A stretch of DNA of 64,000 nt from Manis javanica (GCF_040802235.1 NC_133167.1:2309001-2373000); one strand, 5' to 3'. Counted from the stretch's first letter, positions 1 through 13,960 are shown. Numbers and translations are program-made. The notes: a model not told the origin generated them from the letters alone.

Positions 1-3000
1 GGTGACCCAGGCTGGTTTGAGTCAGGGAAGAGGGGAAAGGCCACGGCTTCTCACAGCCTGAGGTGGCATCTGCAGGCGGGCACCCCCTCCTCCCTCCAGG
101 CTGCTACATGCACCTCGAATCTGGGCTCAGCCCATCCAAAAGAGGTGACGCGGTCCTGCTACCCTGGGCTTTCCAGCGGCCAGTCGTTACCCGTTTGCAT
201 GGGGTTGAGTTAAACAGGAGAAAGTGGTGTGACTCTCCGTGTCCACAAGCTGGCTCAGGCTGCCAGCATGGCATTCTTTGGGTTTTCAATTCTCTTGGCC
301 CAAAAAATATTGCAACATATAAAACTATAAATGAGATTGATAGAAAGATATTTTTAAAGCTTATTTTGCTCTGACTGGAACCCCAATAAATACATGTATC
401 TGTTAAATAAATACAGCCCCAGAATGCTTCATTAAGCATCAGTCCTGTAAATTCCCTGTCAGGCCCCACCCTGTGAAAAGAGCAGAATTTAAGGGCCGCC
501 AGAAGGTCCACTTGGCGGGGCCTGCCCCGTCACCTGTCACGGGGCTCTTTGTAGGACTGATTACACTTTGACTTAGGACAGAGAAAAATGCATTTGCCAA
601 AAGAGTCCTTATTACCTTGGCAGTGACCCAGCTAAGGGCTTCCCGGGCGTGGTGTTTCTCATTTCTTAGCTCTCAGCTTGGGGCCTTCCCCTGCTGCGGG
701 GCTGGCCGCACTCCTGTGATCCTGGGTCGCTCATAGCACACAGGCGGCCCACTCTCCACGCCCCGGGGCCCTCTGCGGGAGACGGCCCCCACCCCCAGCC
801 CCTGAAGGCAGCCTGCCCCAAATAAGCTGACCCCTGAGGTGGGCCTGGGCTTGGGAGCCATCCACATTCGGAGAAGGAACAGGAGGCGGGACTTGCCAAG
901 ACCCACAGGGGCCGGGCACACCCATGCGGTCAGGCCTGCTCCTGCGTGTCCCAGCTCTGAGGGGCACCCCATCAGGCTGTGACATTCTGTCCTTGCTCCA
1001 GCACTGATGATGCCAAAGGAAGGTAGAGACAAAGCTCTGGGAAAAAACACTTGACTTGCAAGTAAGGTGTGCGAGGGAGCCAGGCTCCGGAGGGATGGTT
1101 CGCCAGTAAAAATACTACGATATTAAAGACAAACCAAGAGATGACCACAGCCACCAAGTTTACAGTGGGCCTGCCCCTGGGTCGGTAGAGAAACAGCCAT
1201 TTGACATGATTATCATATACAAACAGTCAAAAGAGACGCAGACATCCACCTGCAGGGCAGCAGCGGGCAGGGTCGGGACTCATGACGCAGAAAGAGTCCA
1301 GGCGTCTTTATCTGAGCGAGTGAACTTCGTGCCTGAAACTGGGCCCCGACTCCACCTCCACGTCTAATGTCTACATGGCCTTTCTCTGCTCCCTGCAGGA
1401 GTGAAGCGAGATCCACTTCTTCCCCGGGCCCTGACTAGAGCCACAAAGGGGGCGCAGGGCCCTCCTGCAGCAGCCCGGGCCTGCCGGTGTCGCTGAGGCT
1501 CCCTCGTGCTCGGCCAACATCCCCAGTCGATGAGGCATCTCTAAGAAATGTGACCCTGTCACTACCCAGACCAGACAAAGGCCCCTCCCAGCCAGAAGCA
1601 GCACCTGCCACCCATCTTCCTGCCATTGGCTCCTCTTTGAGAGACAGAACCCACCCAAGGGAGACCTTCCCTCGCTTCCTGGGGAACAGAACCTCCCGTG
1701 GAACTGCCAAGTACTGAGCTCCCTGCCCAGCAAACCCCCACCCAGAAGACCTGCCCAGAAGACTAGTACAGTGGCCCCTGGTCTCATAAGGCCATGGAGA
1801 CGTGCAGTAGGTGGTGTGGAAAACTCGGTACAAAGGAGAGATGTGCAATTCCTGGGTGGGCCTGGCACGGAGGCCCCTTATGCAGCACAGCTAGAGCAGG
1901 CGCCCCCCAGGGCAGCCCTGGCGCTCACCTTGGCCCGTCCCACGGCTGGTGCCCAGGACCAGAATCCCCCCTCCCTCCAGCCCAGCCGCCTCCACTGCAT
2001 CTTCTCTCCCATCTCTTCTCCGCAGCTCAGTCATCCAGACTGGGAGCCCCTTGTCCTCACGCCCTCTCAGGCCCTCACCCAGCTGGGCTGCAAGTCCTGG
2101 GGCTTAGCTTCTAAATACTCTTGACCCTGGCCGGCTCTCGCCCAACCACGCAGCTCTCTGCCCGTCTCCTGTCTCCGTCCCAGACGGTCACCAGGGAGCC
2201 TCACATACTCAGTAAAGGGCCTGGCACCCTTGGGGTCAGCCCATACTGTGCAGCCCCCAGGCACCTTAAAGTACAAATGTTTAGTTCGTTTTGAATAAGA
2301 AACAAGTCTCTCTCTGTCTCAAGGTCAGGTTGACCGTATCCACGAGCCTTGTGTGAGGGTCCCCGCTAAGGGCAGACTGGAAATGAGGCATAAATGGGGA
2401 TGGGGAACAGGTCCCCTCCAGCAACCGGCCAGCAGCAACCGGCCAGCAGCAACCGGCTGAGGCGCCCGGTCTGGCCGGTCCACCCAGACACCCCCCCAGC
2501 TCCCAGAAGGAGCAGAGGGTCCTGGCCTTGCTAATCCGCACTCCCTCCCTCGGGAGCAGCAGCAGGCGGTGGTCTCACAGCTGTCTGAAGGAAATCGGAG
2601 CGCGCCAATGATCCCCCGTGCACCCAAGGGTGCTCCTGACTTTCCTGCCCAGTGCTGGTGAAAGAACAAGCTCGGGGCTGGGGCCGAGTGAGCCCCCTGC
2701 AGACGGGCTGCCCACAGACCCGACCCTTCACTGCGACAGGCAGGGACCGAAGCTCAGGAACGGCGAGGGACCCTCCCCAGTTGGCAGAGTAGAAACCACA
2801 GCCAGGGTCCAGGGCGACTCACTCCTTTCCCCCCGCTGCCTGTTTTTTTAATTACATAGCTGCAGAGAAAGACAGAGGAAAATGGAATGTGATCCTCATC
2901 TCCTCTGTTTGTCTTGGAGAAGGAGACAGAGCGGGGGGAGGAGGACAGGAGCACCTTTCAGAGGAAACCTAACCAAGGACTTCAGTTTATATAGACGTGG

Positions 3001-4180
3001 GGGCAGGAGGTTCCCTCCAAGCTCCGCTTTGCCGCGTTCGAAGGAAGCAGTATGGCCACTGGCTGGGCGGCGAAGAATCTGCCCAGGACAGGGAGGACAC
3101 CGTTGCTTCCCGCGATGGCCAGTCCCCGCAGGGCCCCTGGACCCCGCCCAGGACGTCTCTGCCTCCTCTGACCGCCAAGCTATGAGCAGCCCCGCCAGGT
3201 GGGTGTCAGGTGGGAGAGTACGTGTCCCCCACGAAGACATCCCCAGAGGGTGTGACGGGCGTCTCGTGGAAACTGTAAGCTAGGAGCACCGTTTGCCCCG
3301 GAGGCCACCTCCAGGCACACGGTAACCGCTTTCACAGACGGAGCTACACCCGTGTCCCAGTGCCCAAGGGCACTGATTGTCACTGTAGAATGAACAAATC
3401 AGAGACTCCCTCTTCACCCAGGTCCACACTGTCTGTGTCTCGGATGATGATGGCAGGGTGGAAGGGCAGGGACCCGGAGCGCGGGGAGGGCTGGGGACCG
3501 GGGGACATGGAGCAGGGTTGCTGCCTCCCTGTCTGCGCTCAGAGCACACTGACTCTCCTCTCCACGTGCCACCCAGAAAAGGAGGTGTCATAGAAAGGGC
3601 TAAGGTTCGCTGTCAGCCTCCTCTTGAGTGTGGAAGCCTGCTCCCCGCCCTCCCTGCTGAGGGACGGGTGGCCTGGGCCAGCCAGGCGGAGACGGACGCC
3701 TGCAGGCGGTTGTGGCTGGACCCGCACGCATGCTCCCCGTCTTTTGGGAAACCTTCTGGTATGAAAAATAATCACTGATTCTGCTAAAAGCCAGAGCAAA
3801 ATAAGAATGGGGAAGCCAAAGTCCAATTTCTCAGTTATTAACTTTATGGACTACCCGAGGTTGCAGTCTTTCTTTGCATCCACCTTCCTTTGTCACGGAC
3901 GAATGTAAACATACAAAACCTCACTGGCAATTCTGGCCAAAATATTTAAACAGAAAAGTTTATGAGCAAAAGAGTGATTTCATTATTCAGTTCTGTCGCC
4001 ACCAGCCCCTGGAGTCTTCGCTCAGCGTACGGATGTCACCTTGAAGCCAGTTTTCTGATCTCTTAGACTCGATTAACATGCAACACTGGATGAAACACTA
4101 GCTTTTTTTTAGCTTCTCTAATTTTTATTTTAAAAAAAAATTTTTTTTTTTCTGAATATAAAAGGAACTCCTCCTGGTCC
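1..4180. other. Non-coding sequence, no gene recognised
   Basis: Moderately GC-rich intergenic DNA. Open frames up to 165 codons exist on both strands but overlap one another, lack splice-consistent continuation and resemble no family I know. A short tandem repeat near 2,420 and an A/T homopolymer block (4,127-4,151) are the only structures seen. Confidence 0.6.
2419..2457. repeat. Short tandem repeat, 14-base unit, nearly three copies
   Basis: The unit AGCAACCGGCCAGC is repeated almost perfectly, the last copy changing to ...CCGGCTGAG. A local minisatellite-like slippage product. Confidence 0.8.
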
Positions 4181-4189
4181 TTCTGCTTC

Positions 4190-5700
4190 TGGGAAAATGA
4201 AGTAGGCCTGCCTTTCCCCATTTCTCCTGATACACGTAGTTACAAACCCTGGACACTAAATACAAAACAAACATAAGACACCCTGAAAAGTAGGGACCTC
4301 AGCGATAACACAGCTGGGGGGCAGGGGCCCCCTGGCTTTCCTTTTGCCTCATATATTCCAGACTTGGAGATGAACAGGTTACAGCCCAGAAAGGTCTGTG
4401 AGCAAAGACCCAAAAACAGCCCAACTAAAGCTCGCCCTCTCTAGCTGAAGGATCGGAAAGAGGCGGCCCAGCAGAGAGAAGCTTTCAGGCAGTGACGGCT
4501 CTGCTCCAGCCAAACACCAAGAGAAAACTCTGCCTCTCCCACAACAGCCAAGGTTAGTGGGGAGCCCAGACTCCTTCCGCTGGACGGTACACCAAGCCAG
4601 CACCCCCACCCTTGCCAGAGCAATGCCACAGGCGTCAGCTGCAAAGTCTCATCACCCCAAGATCACACCAGGCAGACCTCAGGTGGGGTGGAAAATGACA
4701 GCTGACAGCGAGGTGGGGTGGACATTAGGATTACCTGGCAGGAGCTCGAAGCAACCTCGACAAAAACGCTTCAAGAAACAATCACAAATATGACTGACGT
4801 AGGTGGAAAACGGAAAGCCTCAGCAGAGAGGCAGGAAATCTCAGTGAAGAAATAGAATATATTTTTACTGGACTTTTAAGAACTAAGAAGTTCAGTTTTA
4901 ATAAAACTCAGTGGATAAGCTCAACAGAATGAAGAGGACAGAGGAGAGACACCGTGGGCTGGGACATGGAACAGAACCGTCCAAACTGAGCTCAGAGAGA
5001 CATTCTAAAAAAATAATAATAACAATAAAGAGCCTCAGGGACCTGTGGAACAATGACAAAAATCAAAAGCTTGTGTCATCAGAGTCCCAGCAGAAGAGGA
5101 GAAAGAGAGAGGCTAAAAAATATTCAAAGATATATCTGTAAACATCACCAATTTAGCAAAAGACATAAAACTACAGATTCAAGAAGCCGAGCAAACCCCA
5201 ATCAAAGAAATCTGTGCCAAGACATCACAATTAACATTTGAAAACTCAAGACAAGGAAAAGATCTTGAAAGCAGCCAGAGAAAAACACCACCGTCCTATA
5301 AGGGGAAAACAAATAAAATGACAGTAGATTTCTCATCGAAACCCAGCCCAGAAGGAGGAGCACAGCAATTTCCAAGTGCTGAAAAAACATCTGCCGAGAA
5401 TGCTATGTCCAGGGAAAACAGCCTCAACAAATGAAGGGGAAATCAAGACATTCTCAGATGAAGGAAAATTAAGAGAATCTGTCACCAACAGACTTGTCCA
5501 AAAGAATAACTAAGGAAGTTCTCTAAACAGAAAGAAAGCAGTAAAAAAAAAAAGAAACTTGGGGCATTAGAAAGGAGAAAAACACATTAAGGAAAAGATA
5601 CTGAAAACTCCAATAGGCTTTCTCCTCTTAAGTTTTCTAAATTACGTTTGATGTTGAAACAAAATTGTAACACTGTGTGATGTAATTCTAAATATATTTA
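4190..5700 (+). mobile_element. Old HAL1/L1 element, ORF1-type copy (first)
   Basis: From about 5,160 the sequence follows the ORF1p C-terminal coding region of old L1/HAL1 elements: a TDSRSRANPNQRN-like stretch, then a KDLESSQRKTPP-like stretch, then sequence equivalent to the 'ADFSSE ... FPSAEK' and 'TSRPALQE' regions, broken by stops and indels. Upstream (4,190-4,900) looks like the element's 5' region. HAL1 elements are half-L1s that carry only ORF1, and no ORF2 is seen here. The same family occurs at 20.0-21.0 kb. Confidence 0.65.
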
Positions 5701-8015
5701 GAGGAAATATTTAAAACAATGATATTACAAATGGGACACAGTAAAGGAACATGAAGAGATAGTGTTTCCATACTTCATTCAGTTTAGCAGGGAAGGACCC
5801 AGTCAGCCCCATCTGAAATGTCGCACCCAGCACCCCACCCGCATTTCACGGAGGGTCAAAATCTACAACCCTAGGGACCCTTGCAGCCCTCTCCACCAAG
5901 GGAGGCAGCCCACGTTGCTGGGCTGACCCTCCTTTCCTGGCAGAGGGCTGTTCTTTCTACCACCTCTTACAAATGGAATGGAAACCATATGCCTCTGGCT
6001 GAATGTCACCTGGTAAAACACAGGACCTGAAATCGCCCGCTGCGTTGAGGCTGAGCCTGTCTGGGGAATAACTGGAGAGCCACGCAGAGAAGAGTCTGGG
6101 CCCCATATCATCGTCTCTCCTCGCCCGAGCCTGTGGCCAATCACCCCTAGAAGTTCCTGTCTTGCCTCGTTCCTGAGGCTGTAAGCTCATGAACCCCTCA
6201 GCTGAAGCCAAAATAGGGGAGCAGGTCACGGTCAGACTGAGTATTCCTTGTGCAGTTACTGCTACAATGGGGAGGCAGAATCATAGCACGAAGGAAGAAC
6301 AAGAATGGGAAGCTGTGTCCTTAGTGGAGAGTAGGAAGGGCCTGTGAGGCACAGGGCCCTCAAGGGACTCAAGGGTAGTCAGCAGGAAAGCGGGTCACGG
6401 GACGGGGGTAGCTGGAGGGCAGAGTCTCCTCTGTGGGAAAGAAACAGGGCCCAGGGTCTTGGGTGAGCCAGTCAGTGGTCTCCCCAACCTCCAGTTGGCC
6501 TGTGTGCACAGCAAGACTGCCTTGCCTTCAGAAAGGTGACTTCTGAACCCCCTGCTCTTCCCCCGTGGTGCAGGGCAGTGAGGTGGGGTCAGTTTCAAAG
6601 CTTTGGAATTCAGACAGCAAACAGGGGCCAAAGGGACAAAATGAACCTGAACTTTTGGAGGCGAGCCGAGAGGGGACACTACATCTTGGCACTTCCAAGG
6701 CCAGGCTGATGACACAGTCTGAGGACGAGATTTCATCGGCAGGGAAATGGGAGGCAAGCACGGGCTGGGAGGGCTCTGCACTTGCGCCAGGGCCACCAGA
6801 TAGCTAACACCAGCAGCGTGACTTAGGGCGAACGCAGGCCTTCGCTCTGGGGCTGGGCTCTCAGTGGCTGAGTGAGTCACGTGGATCAGCGTGGAGAGGC
6901 CGGCAGGGCCTGAGCAGGGGCAGCAGGCTGGGTCCTGGCCTCAGAGCCCGGGGACTCAGCAGGCTTCCATGCGGGAGGGCAACATCACCGATTCCTGTTT
7001 CGGACTATCACTCTGGTTTCAGAAAAGACCACCTGAACAAGAGGGGCAGATGGCAGGTGATGCAGCCTGGGTGGGAGAGGACAGGGCGGGAGGCCTGAGT
7101 GGGGTCTGCAAGGGAAATCACCAGGAGCTGCTGACCGGCTGGCTGCCCCGGGGCTGCAGGAAGACTAGACCGTGGGGCGGGGATCTGGGAGCTTGGTTCT
7201 CTGCTCATCGGACTTTCAGGGCCTCAGATACAGTCCTCTTGGGCTGCGGCGGGTGAGGCGCTCTGGGGATGAGAACCTGGGAGTCTCCTGGGCAGGGTGG
7301 TAACCCAGGTCTTGGGCACACAGGGACACTCCTGGGAGAGGCAGCAGCATGGGCTCCCTCTGGTGGAAGGTGCCACTCAGCTGCGGGGCTGACTGGGGCC
7401 CATCAGGGTGGCCCACCCCTTCCCCGGCCCTGCTGCGCTCTGGCCCTCCCGCAGTCCCAGGCCCTGGTTCACCCTCCCCCCACCAGCTCAGCCCCTCTCC
7501 TCCGTGGGCCCCTGCGGTCCTCCCAGTGGGAAGCAGCAGAAAGCCCGACTGGTCCCATCTTTACCAGAGAGCGTAAGGTGACACATTGCTCTGTACCCAG
7601 ATCCTTTGTCAGTTCTCAACAGGCTCGGAATCGGGAGGGGAAGGTCTGATCGACTGTCCTCGAAGCACCAGCACCCGATTGAGGAGGGACAAGTGAGCTG
7701 CACAGTCACCGGCAAACACACACTCAGAGACGAGGGCCGGGCCAGGCGGCACTTCCAGAAAGTCCCTACTCCAGACATAAGCTCCGTCTGTGAGGTGGCC
7801 ATCAGCACCTCCCACGATGGCCACCACCCCGAGGGCCTGCAAACTCACTGTTGCCCAGGGGCTGCAGGCAGTGAGACCTGGCTTTAACCCACTGGGGCAC
7901 CAGGGGTGTACAGGTAAACTCCACAGGGAGAGGACCTGGGCTGTGCCGCTTCGTGCTGAATCCAGGGCCGAGCCCAGTGCCAGGCAGCACAGCCCCCCAT
8001 ACAGAGCTGCTGTGG

Positions 8016-8066
8016 GGTGGATGGGTGGATGGGTGAAGGGATGGAGGGATGGAGGGATGGGAGGAG
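8016..8066. repeat. GGATGGGT/GGAGGGAT simple repeat
   Basis: Purine-rich tandem units of 4-8 bases (GGATGGGTGGATGGGTG then ATGGAGGG). Simple sequence. Confidence 0.9.
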
Positions 8067-8149
8067 GCAGGAGGGAGATGGATGGTGAGAAACGAGAAGC
8101 GGCCTCAGGAGGGAGCACCGTGGCACAGGAGAAGACTCCCGAAGCCACA

Positions 8150-8400
8150 TTAAAATGTCCCTGGGATTCGGGTTTTATTCAGGTCTGGTGTGGCAAACAG
8201 ATCAGGAAATAACTGCCATTGAAAAGATAGTTTACTACTCACAGTTCCCAAGGGTGGGGGGTACCACCATGCCACGTGTGGCCAGAGGAGAAAAACACCA
8301 AAAGGAACTGTGGGAAAGTCTATTGGGGTTTTCAAGGGAAGGAATGGGCAAGACACAGTAGGGCCAGGCTAGGATTGGCTAGTTCCGACAGTACAGAGCC
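8150..8400. repeat. LTR-like interspersed repeat (unnamed)
   Basis: The block with 'ctactcacagttcccaagg' and 'gccagaggagaaaaacacc' has the look of a mammalian retroviral LTR portion I have seen elsewhere. Family and boundaries could not be fixed by eye. Confidence 0.3.
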
Positions 8401-10032
8401 GCCCCCAGCTGTCTGGTGCCTGGCCTGCCAGAATCGGGAGGGGGTTGGTGTTGCACATGTCTAGGAGCCCAGACAGAGCAGGCAGGCTGGGGTCCGGGCC
8501 CCGGGTTGGCTGGCTTGCATGTCAGCGCCATGCTCCCCGCAGGATTTGCCATCTCTAGGGACCGGCTACTCTGGGAGGGGCAGACTCTCCTGACGCAGCA
8601 AGGCCCAGGGGTCAAAACATCAGATACAGAAGCAGGTTGCCCCCCACGGTCTGCCTCAGGCCCTTCTGGGTACTGGGGAGGTGGCGGGGAAGGCCAGGCC
8701 CGCTGTTCGCACCACAGCTCGGGGCTCCAAGACAAAGGGCCAACAGAGGAAAGAGAACTCGGGGAGGCCATGGAGAAGGCAAGCCTGTGGGCACAAGGAT
8801 TCCACCTTATGCACCTTAAAAGGGCTGCTCCCCAGAGAGAAGGGCTCTGGCTGCAGAACCCCAGGTGAGCTGGTGGGGGCTGGCCTGGGGGGCAGGATGA
8901 AGGTCTGCACCCATCCTCACGTGGGTGTGCAACTCCGACCTAGATCTCCAGCAGCACCCAGGGGCTCTTCAGAGGGACCCAGGGGAACAAGCCAGCACTG
9001 TCCACAGGATGAGGGTCCTTCAGTGCTGAGCGCGGTGCCTGCACATTACAGAGGGCTGGGCAGCACACTCCCCCAGCACGGATGCAACCCCACGGGTGTG
9101 GTGACCGAAAATGCCTCTGGCCGTCCCCATCCCCGGGGGGCAAAGTTACCCCAGCAGAGAACGGCTGCTCTAGAAGCATTTAAATAATGTTCAAAGCTTT
9201 GTGTTCAGCTTTTCATTCCTCAAAACCACTTTTGTTTTCTTTATAAAACAAGCCCTACTCACACATACTTACACACACCACCAAAAGCCAACTTCCCAGA
9301 GACACGAGCAAACACCCCAGAACGCGGCCAAGGATCTTCTCTCGGGCAGATGAGAGATGGGGGCAGTGCTCAAGGCAGTGGTGGTCCTGCCAGGCCCCAA
9401 GAGTGGGTTCCACAAGTTCAGGGATACCAGGAGCTCCTCAACTCTGGCAGGCTTGTTGCTGGTGGGCCAAGGTGCCCTGGAATTGTGCCCTGGCCCCACA
9501 GGCTCCTTGGGGAGGTCCTGGGGTGGCTGGGGGCACTCACAGAGAGCTCCGAGGGTGGGGGCTGCCTCCCCTCCCCTGACAGACACAGGTGAGGGTTTTT
9601 CCAGCCCCAGTTGTCAGCTCACAGCAGGCTTTCGGGGTCCCGCCCAGCCTGGGGGCTCCCTGAGGGCCCTGACTTCCCCAGGGCTGGAGCAGGGCCTGGA
9701 ACACAAGAGTGCCCACGAGTGGTCAAAGCAGGTGGCTGTGAGGAGAAGGCAGAAAATGGAGGTAAAATCCTGCCCCCAAAAAAGAGGGCTCACGTATCCT
9801 AAAGGGAGACAGGCCGAAGGTCAAGGGCAAAGTGGGCACAGCATGAGTCAGGAGGAGCAGGTGGGAACAGTGAGAACCACGAGGACGAGGCCTTCTGCTT
9901 CCCGGCACCTGCTGTGAATGCGGGACACCAGGGCGGGTCTAGAGGATCACTGCTGCTTTCCGGAGGCTGCTGGGAGCCCAGCCAGCCTCTACCCAGAGAG
10001 CACGGCTCTGGGGGCCCGACTGCACCACTTCT

Positions 10033-10046
10033 GGGGGGGGGGGGGG
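10033..10046 (+). repeat. G14 homopolymer
   Basis: Fourteen consecutive G residues, flanked by CT and TCCG. Long G-runs are polymorphic and can form G-quadruplexes; also prone to sequencing error. Confidence 0.9.
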
Positions 10047-10249
10047 TCCGCCAGTCGGCAGGATTTTTTCATCTCCAGTGCAGCTGGGGGTCCAAGGCAT
10101 TGGGAGAACTCACTCGGAGCGACGCATCAGGCTGTGAGGATGTGGTGGAGGTACTTGAAAATGCCCAGCGGCCCAGCCAGGGGAGCCCTGAGGCCCACGG
10201 TCCATGCCTTCGAAGAAAAGATCCATCCCTTCATCATTTGCTCATACCC

Positions 10250-10290
10250 TCCCTCACTCACTCACTCATTCACTCATTCATTCATTCTTC
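10250..10290. repeat. CTCA/TTCA tetranucleotide repeat
   Basis: Alternating CTCACTCA and TTCATTCA units. Simple sequence. A similar CATTCACTCATTC repeat sits at about 22,886-22,910. Confidence 0.9.
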
Positions 10291-11559
10291 ACACCCCTCC
10301 TGGCTCCACAGAGGAGCAGAGGCAGAGAAACAAAGACTAGTCATTGGAATCAGGGACCATTTCAGAGCTCTGGCACCTATGGAACCCTCTTCCCTGGACC
10401 AGCTGTGGAGGCGGTCACACCACTCGGATGGGCGCCAACCCTGGACCAAAGGAATTCCTCACTTCAGGTCCCTCCATAAATGCTGCTGGAACAGGTGGGT
10501 TTTTCCTTTGAGAGGATTCAGAACAGTCCCAAGCATTACAGTGAGGGGTCAGGCCCTGCCAGGGGAGAGTCAGCACACAGTGTCAGGGCCCCTGGGAGAC
10601 CCAACGGGAATGAGGCCTGTGGCAGGAGTGCCGTGGGCCCAGGCGTGCGCCCCTCCATCCAGGACTTCCCCAGGGAGGCTGCGGGCCTGCAGGTGGGAGA
10701 GAGAAGTCTGTCGGGGCTGACGATGGCCAGAGTGCAATGACATCCTCGGACTATGCTCAAAGGGCAGCCTCTCCCACTTTTGAATAATTCTAAACACTTA
10801 AAAGAATGTGGACTCCGCCTCAGACCACAGCCATGTAAGTCAAAGGTAAGGCTAATTAGAAGCAGTTTCCAGAAAATTGCCAGAATGTGTAGGTCAAGGT
10901 ACAACAGAGACGTGTGGCTAGAGGAGATGCAAGGCTAGGGGGCCCTCCAGACATAAACCAGCCCCCTGGAGCTGCGCCTGGGAAGTCAGTGCCACTTGAA
11001 AGCTGATTCAGACCATGTCCAGGTGCTGTCATTAAACCTGAACCTTAACCAGCACTTTGCATAGGCTGCCACATGTCCACTGTCCTCCATCCCTAACCTT
11101 CCAGATTGTTCTGGAAAGATCCTCTCTTCATGAGACCCACCGGCCCCAGGAGTCATTACCAAGTAAGCCAGAATCCACGCGGCAGCCTGGGAAGGAATCT
11201 TCCTTGGCAAGGCACGTGGTCATCAGATTTCCGGCGCTCGGGAAGGCGAGTGCGAGCAGAGCGGAGCCACGACAGCAGGACGCCATGTACTGCAGCTCAT
11301 TCTTCCTTTGGGGCCAACGGACTGAAGGTCCCAGGAGGGCAGGACTGGGTCCACCTATTGGCTCGGTACCGAGAGCGTGGCTGCCTCTCAGCCAGGGCTC
11401 AAGAACCACTTAGGGAATTATCCTCATTTCCTGGAGCTACCGGCTTCAAACACCAGAAATCCATCCTCTCGCAGGGCAGGAGGCCAGACGTCTGAACTCC
11501 AGCACCACAGCCAGGTCCTCCTGGGGCCGCCAGCCATCCTTGGATGCCTGTGGCTGCAT

Positions 11560-11795
11560 CGGGCTGATGTCCGCCTTGGTGCTCACACGGCCTTCCTCCC
11601 TCAGCGTCTCCCCCAAGTCTCCTTGTCCAACCTCCCCTCCTCTTTCAAGGACACTAGTCATTGTATGTAGGGCCAACCTTATCCAATAGGTCCACGTCTC
11701 AGCTCATTTACCTCTGCGAAGACCCTGTTCCAAATAAGGCCACATTCACAGGTGCTAGGGGTTGGGACAGGATGCAGTTCAACCCACCGCAAAAA
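11560..11795 (-). repeat. Old LTR-like repeat, minus strand
   Basis: Read on the minus strand, 'tccctagcacctgtgaatgtggccttatttgg' followed by 'gggtcttcgcagaggtaaat' matches a common mammalian repeat seen with MaLR/ERVL-type LTRs. Sequence down to about 11,560 appears to continue it but is diverged. Family name uncertain. Confidence 0.5.
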
Positions 11796-12079
11796 GGGAC
11801 ACGCGGTCCCAGACTGGAAAGGAATCTTCCCAAGCGCTCATCTCCCTCAGCGTTGCGAAGTCCCACGTGGTGAGCACCTCCTGGGCTCAGAAGGTGAGTG
11901 CATGGGCCTGGGTGGCCAGCAGCGGGGCCAATGGGGAGCCTTCCCTGAGCTGTCTGGACCCACGCCTGGGATTCCAAAAATGGAAGCACATTTTCAGTCA
12001 CTAATCATAACCATACCCTAAAGCCACATGCCAACCCACAGTTACGGGAATACATACGTAGGGCTGGACACTGTGGGGT

Positions 12080-12150
12080 GTAGGTTTGGTGTGGTGTGTG
12101 TGCGTAGGGTGTGTGTGATATGCATGAGGCGTGTGTGGTGTGTTCAGGAA
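12080..12150. repeat. GT-rich simple sequence
   Basis: Interrupted GT/TG repeats (GTGTGGTGTGTGTGCG, GTGTGTGTGATATGC, GTGTGTGGTGTG). Degraded microsatellite. Confidence 0.8.
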
Positions 12151-13794
12151 CTAGGAAGCACCCCCATTTGGGGTGGGGGTACATTTTCGAGGCCAGGTGG
12201 TGGTGAATGAGAGGGACCTGAGGCAGTGTGGGCAGCCCCGACTTCATTCCTCATGGCCCTGGAGGCCGACACCCAAGACAAGGGGGGCCCTGGGGCTGGT
12301 TCCCGGGACGCCCCTCTCCAGGGTGCAGAGGCCCCTTCTTGCGGTGTCGTCAACGGCCTCTCCTCTGGGCGCTGCTGCAGACAGACCTCTGGGGCCTGTG
12401 CCTCTTCCTCTTACTGTGACGCCGCATCAGGTCCCTAGCCTATGACCCCATTTAGCCTCAGCCACCTCCCCAGAGGTCTGGTCTCTAGTTACAGTCACTC
12501 TGGTCTCAAGACTCTGGCATAGGGATGTGGAGATACCACGCAGTCCATAATAAGGGAACAGGTTGTCAACGTCGCGTCTGTTTAAAAGGACATGAGAAAG
12601 CAGTGGGGAGGCAGGGTACCCGAGTGGCACTCAACGAATGCAGCGTACGGCAGCTGCACCCGGAGCCTGAGGTGTGCTCTGCGGTGAGGGGCTTTGAGAA
12701 GCATCGGTGAGGCCCTAGAAGTGTGACCCAGATCCACAACCACAGGAAACACCAGAGCTTCCAGGCTCCCCAACACTGACCGGAGTGCTATTGTGAGGGG
12801 TGAGGAGCGTCTCCCCAGCAGGATCCCCAGTAGCCTCGTACCCCTTGCTGACACGGCTGACCGAGAGGTTCCCAGGAGGCCACACAAGGCTGAGATGAGG
12901 GGCTCTGGGGACCATATGTTCCCGGGGACCTAGTGCCACTGTGCTGAGATGACTGCCCCATATTCAGCAAACGTACGAGATGGTCAGAAGAGCCTGGACC
13001 CCACTGGCCAGTCAGACCAGATACGGCTGCCCCCGCATCCCTCAAGCACTCCCTGGGGGCCAGTCTGTGTCAGTCTGCAGACCTTTCTTGAAGCCACCCT
13101 GGAATAAGTGAAGTTGAGAGGCCTCCCAAGAAGCCATCTGAGGAGGGTCACGTCCCCTCACAGATGTACATTGACAATAAAAAGGGTTCTTCCCCTTTGC
13201 TGTCCTGCCTAAGAGGGGGCTGGGCATGGGGGGCTCATGGTGTGGCTCAGGGGTGTCACACTTTTGCAGAGCCTTCACTTCTGCACCTGCGGGCTAGTGC
13301 TTCTCTCAGGAAACATGCACAACTGGTATTCTGCTTGTGGAATTTAGCCCAGCATCAGCACTAGCCAGGAAAAGCCCGTGATTCATGGGCAGTGCCGCCC
13401 TCTGCGTTTGGAGAAAGTGGCCAACGATCAGAGGCAGCCCACAGACCCAGCCGGCAGACAGGGCCAGTGCCTGCACTCTGCCCCCGGCGCCCCTGCGCAG
13501 GATGTGGTGACGGCCCCGCATGCTGTGTGCAGGGCAGGTGTATTTGCTGCTGGGACTTCTCAGCCACGTAGAGTGAGAATAATTGTATCCACATGGCATT
13601 TGTTTATAGAGAATTTCACTCATGTTTCACTAAGTGCCCTCCTTCTAACCCTGTGGCTGAACCACCACCCACCAGGTTCCCCTTCTTCAGTTACTGCTGC
13701 TTCCTGTTCCCTGAGCACAGTTTGGATTCTATCAGATGGTGTCAGTACAGTGCAAGCAGATTCATGATGGGTAAGGGTTAAAGAAGGTCCACCA

Positions 13795-13960
13795 CGTGTC
13801 AGTCATGGAAACCCCATCAACCATCTCACCCCTCTGAGCCTCAGTGTCCCCCATCCGTAAAGCAGAAACAACTCTGCTAACTACTTCACAGAACAATTAG
13901 GAAAATCAAATTTAAAAATCATCTGATAAATTTAAAGATCAAACTGCTATTGAAACAAGT
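13795..13960 (+). repeat. MIR SINE fragment
   Basis: The core 'ctctgagcctcagtgtccc' followed by 'catccgtaaagcagaaac' and an A/T-rich 3' part matches the downstream half of the MIR consensus (CTCAGTTT...CATCTGTAAAATGG). Confidence 0.6.

Noticed and set aside
9914-10720. 268-codon plus-strand open frame
   Set aside because: Runs through a G14 run and a TTCA simple repeat that it translates as low-complexity residues; not a gene.
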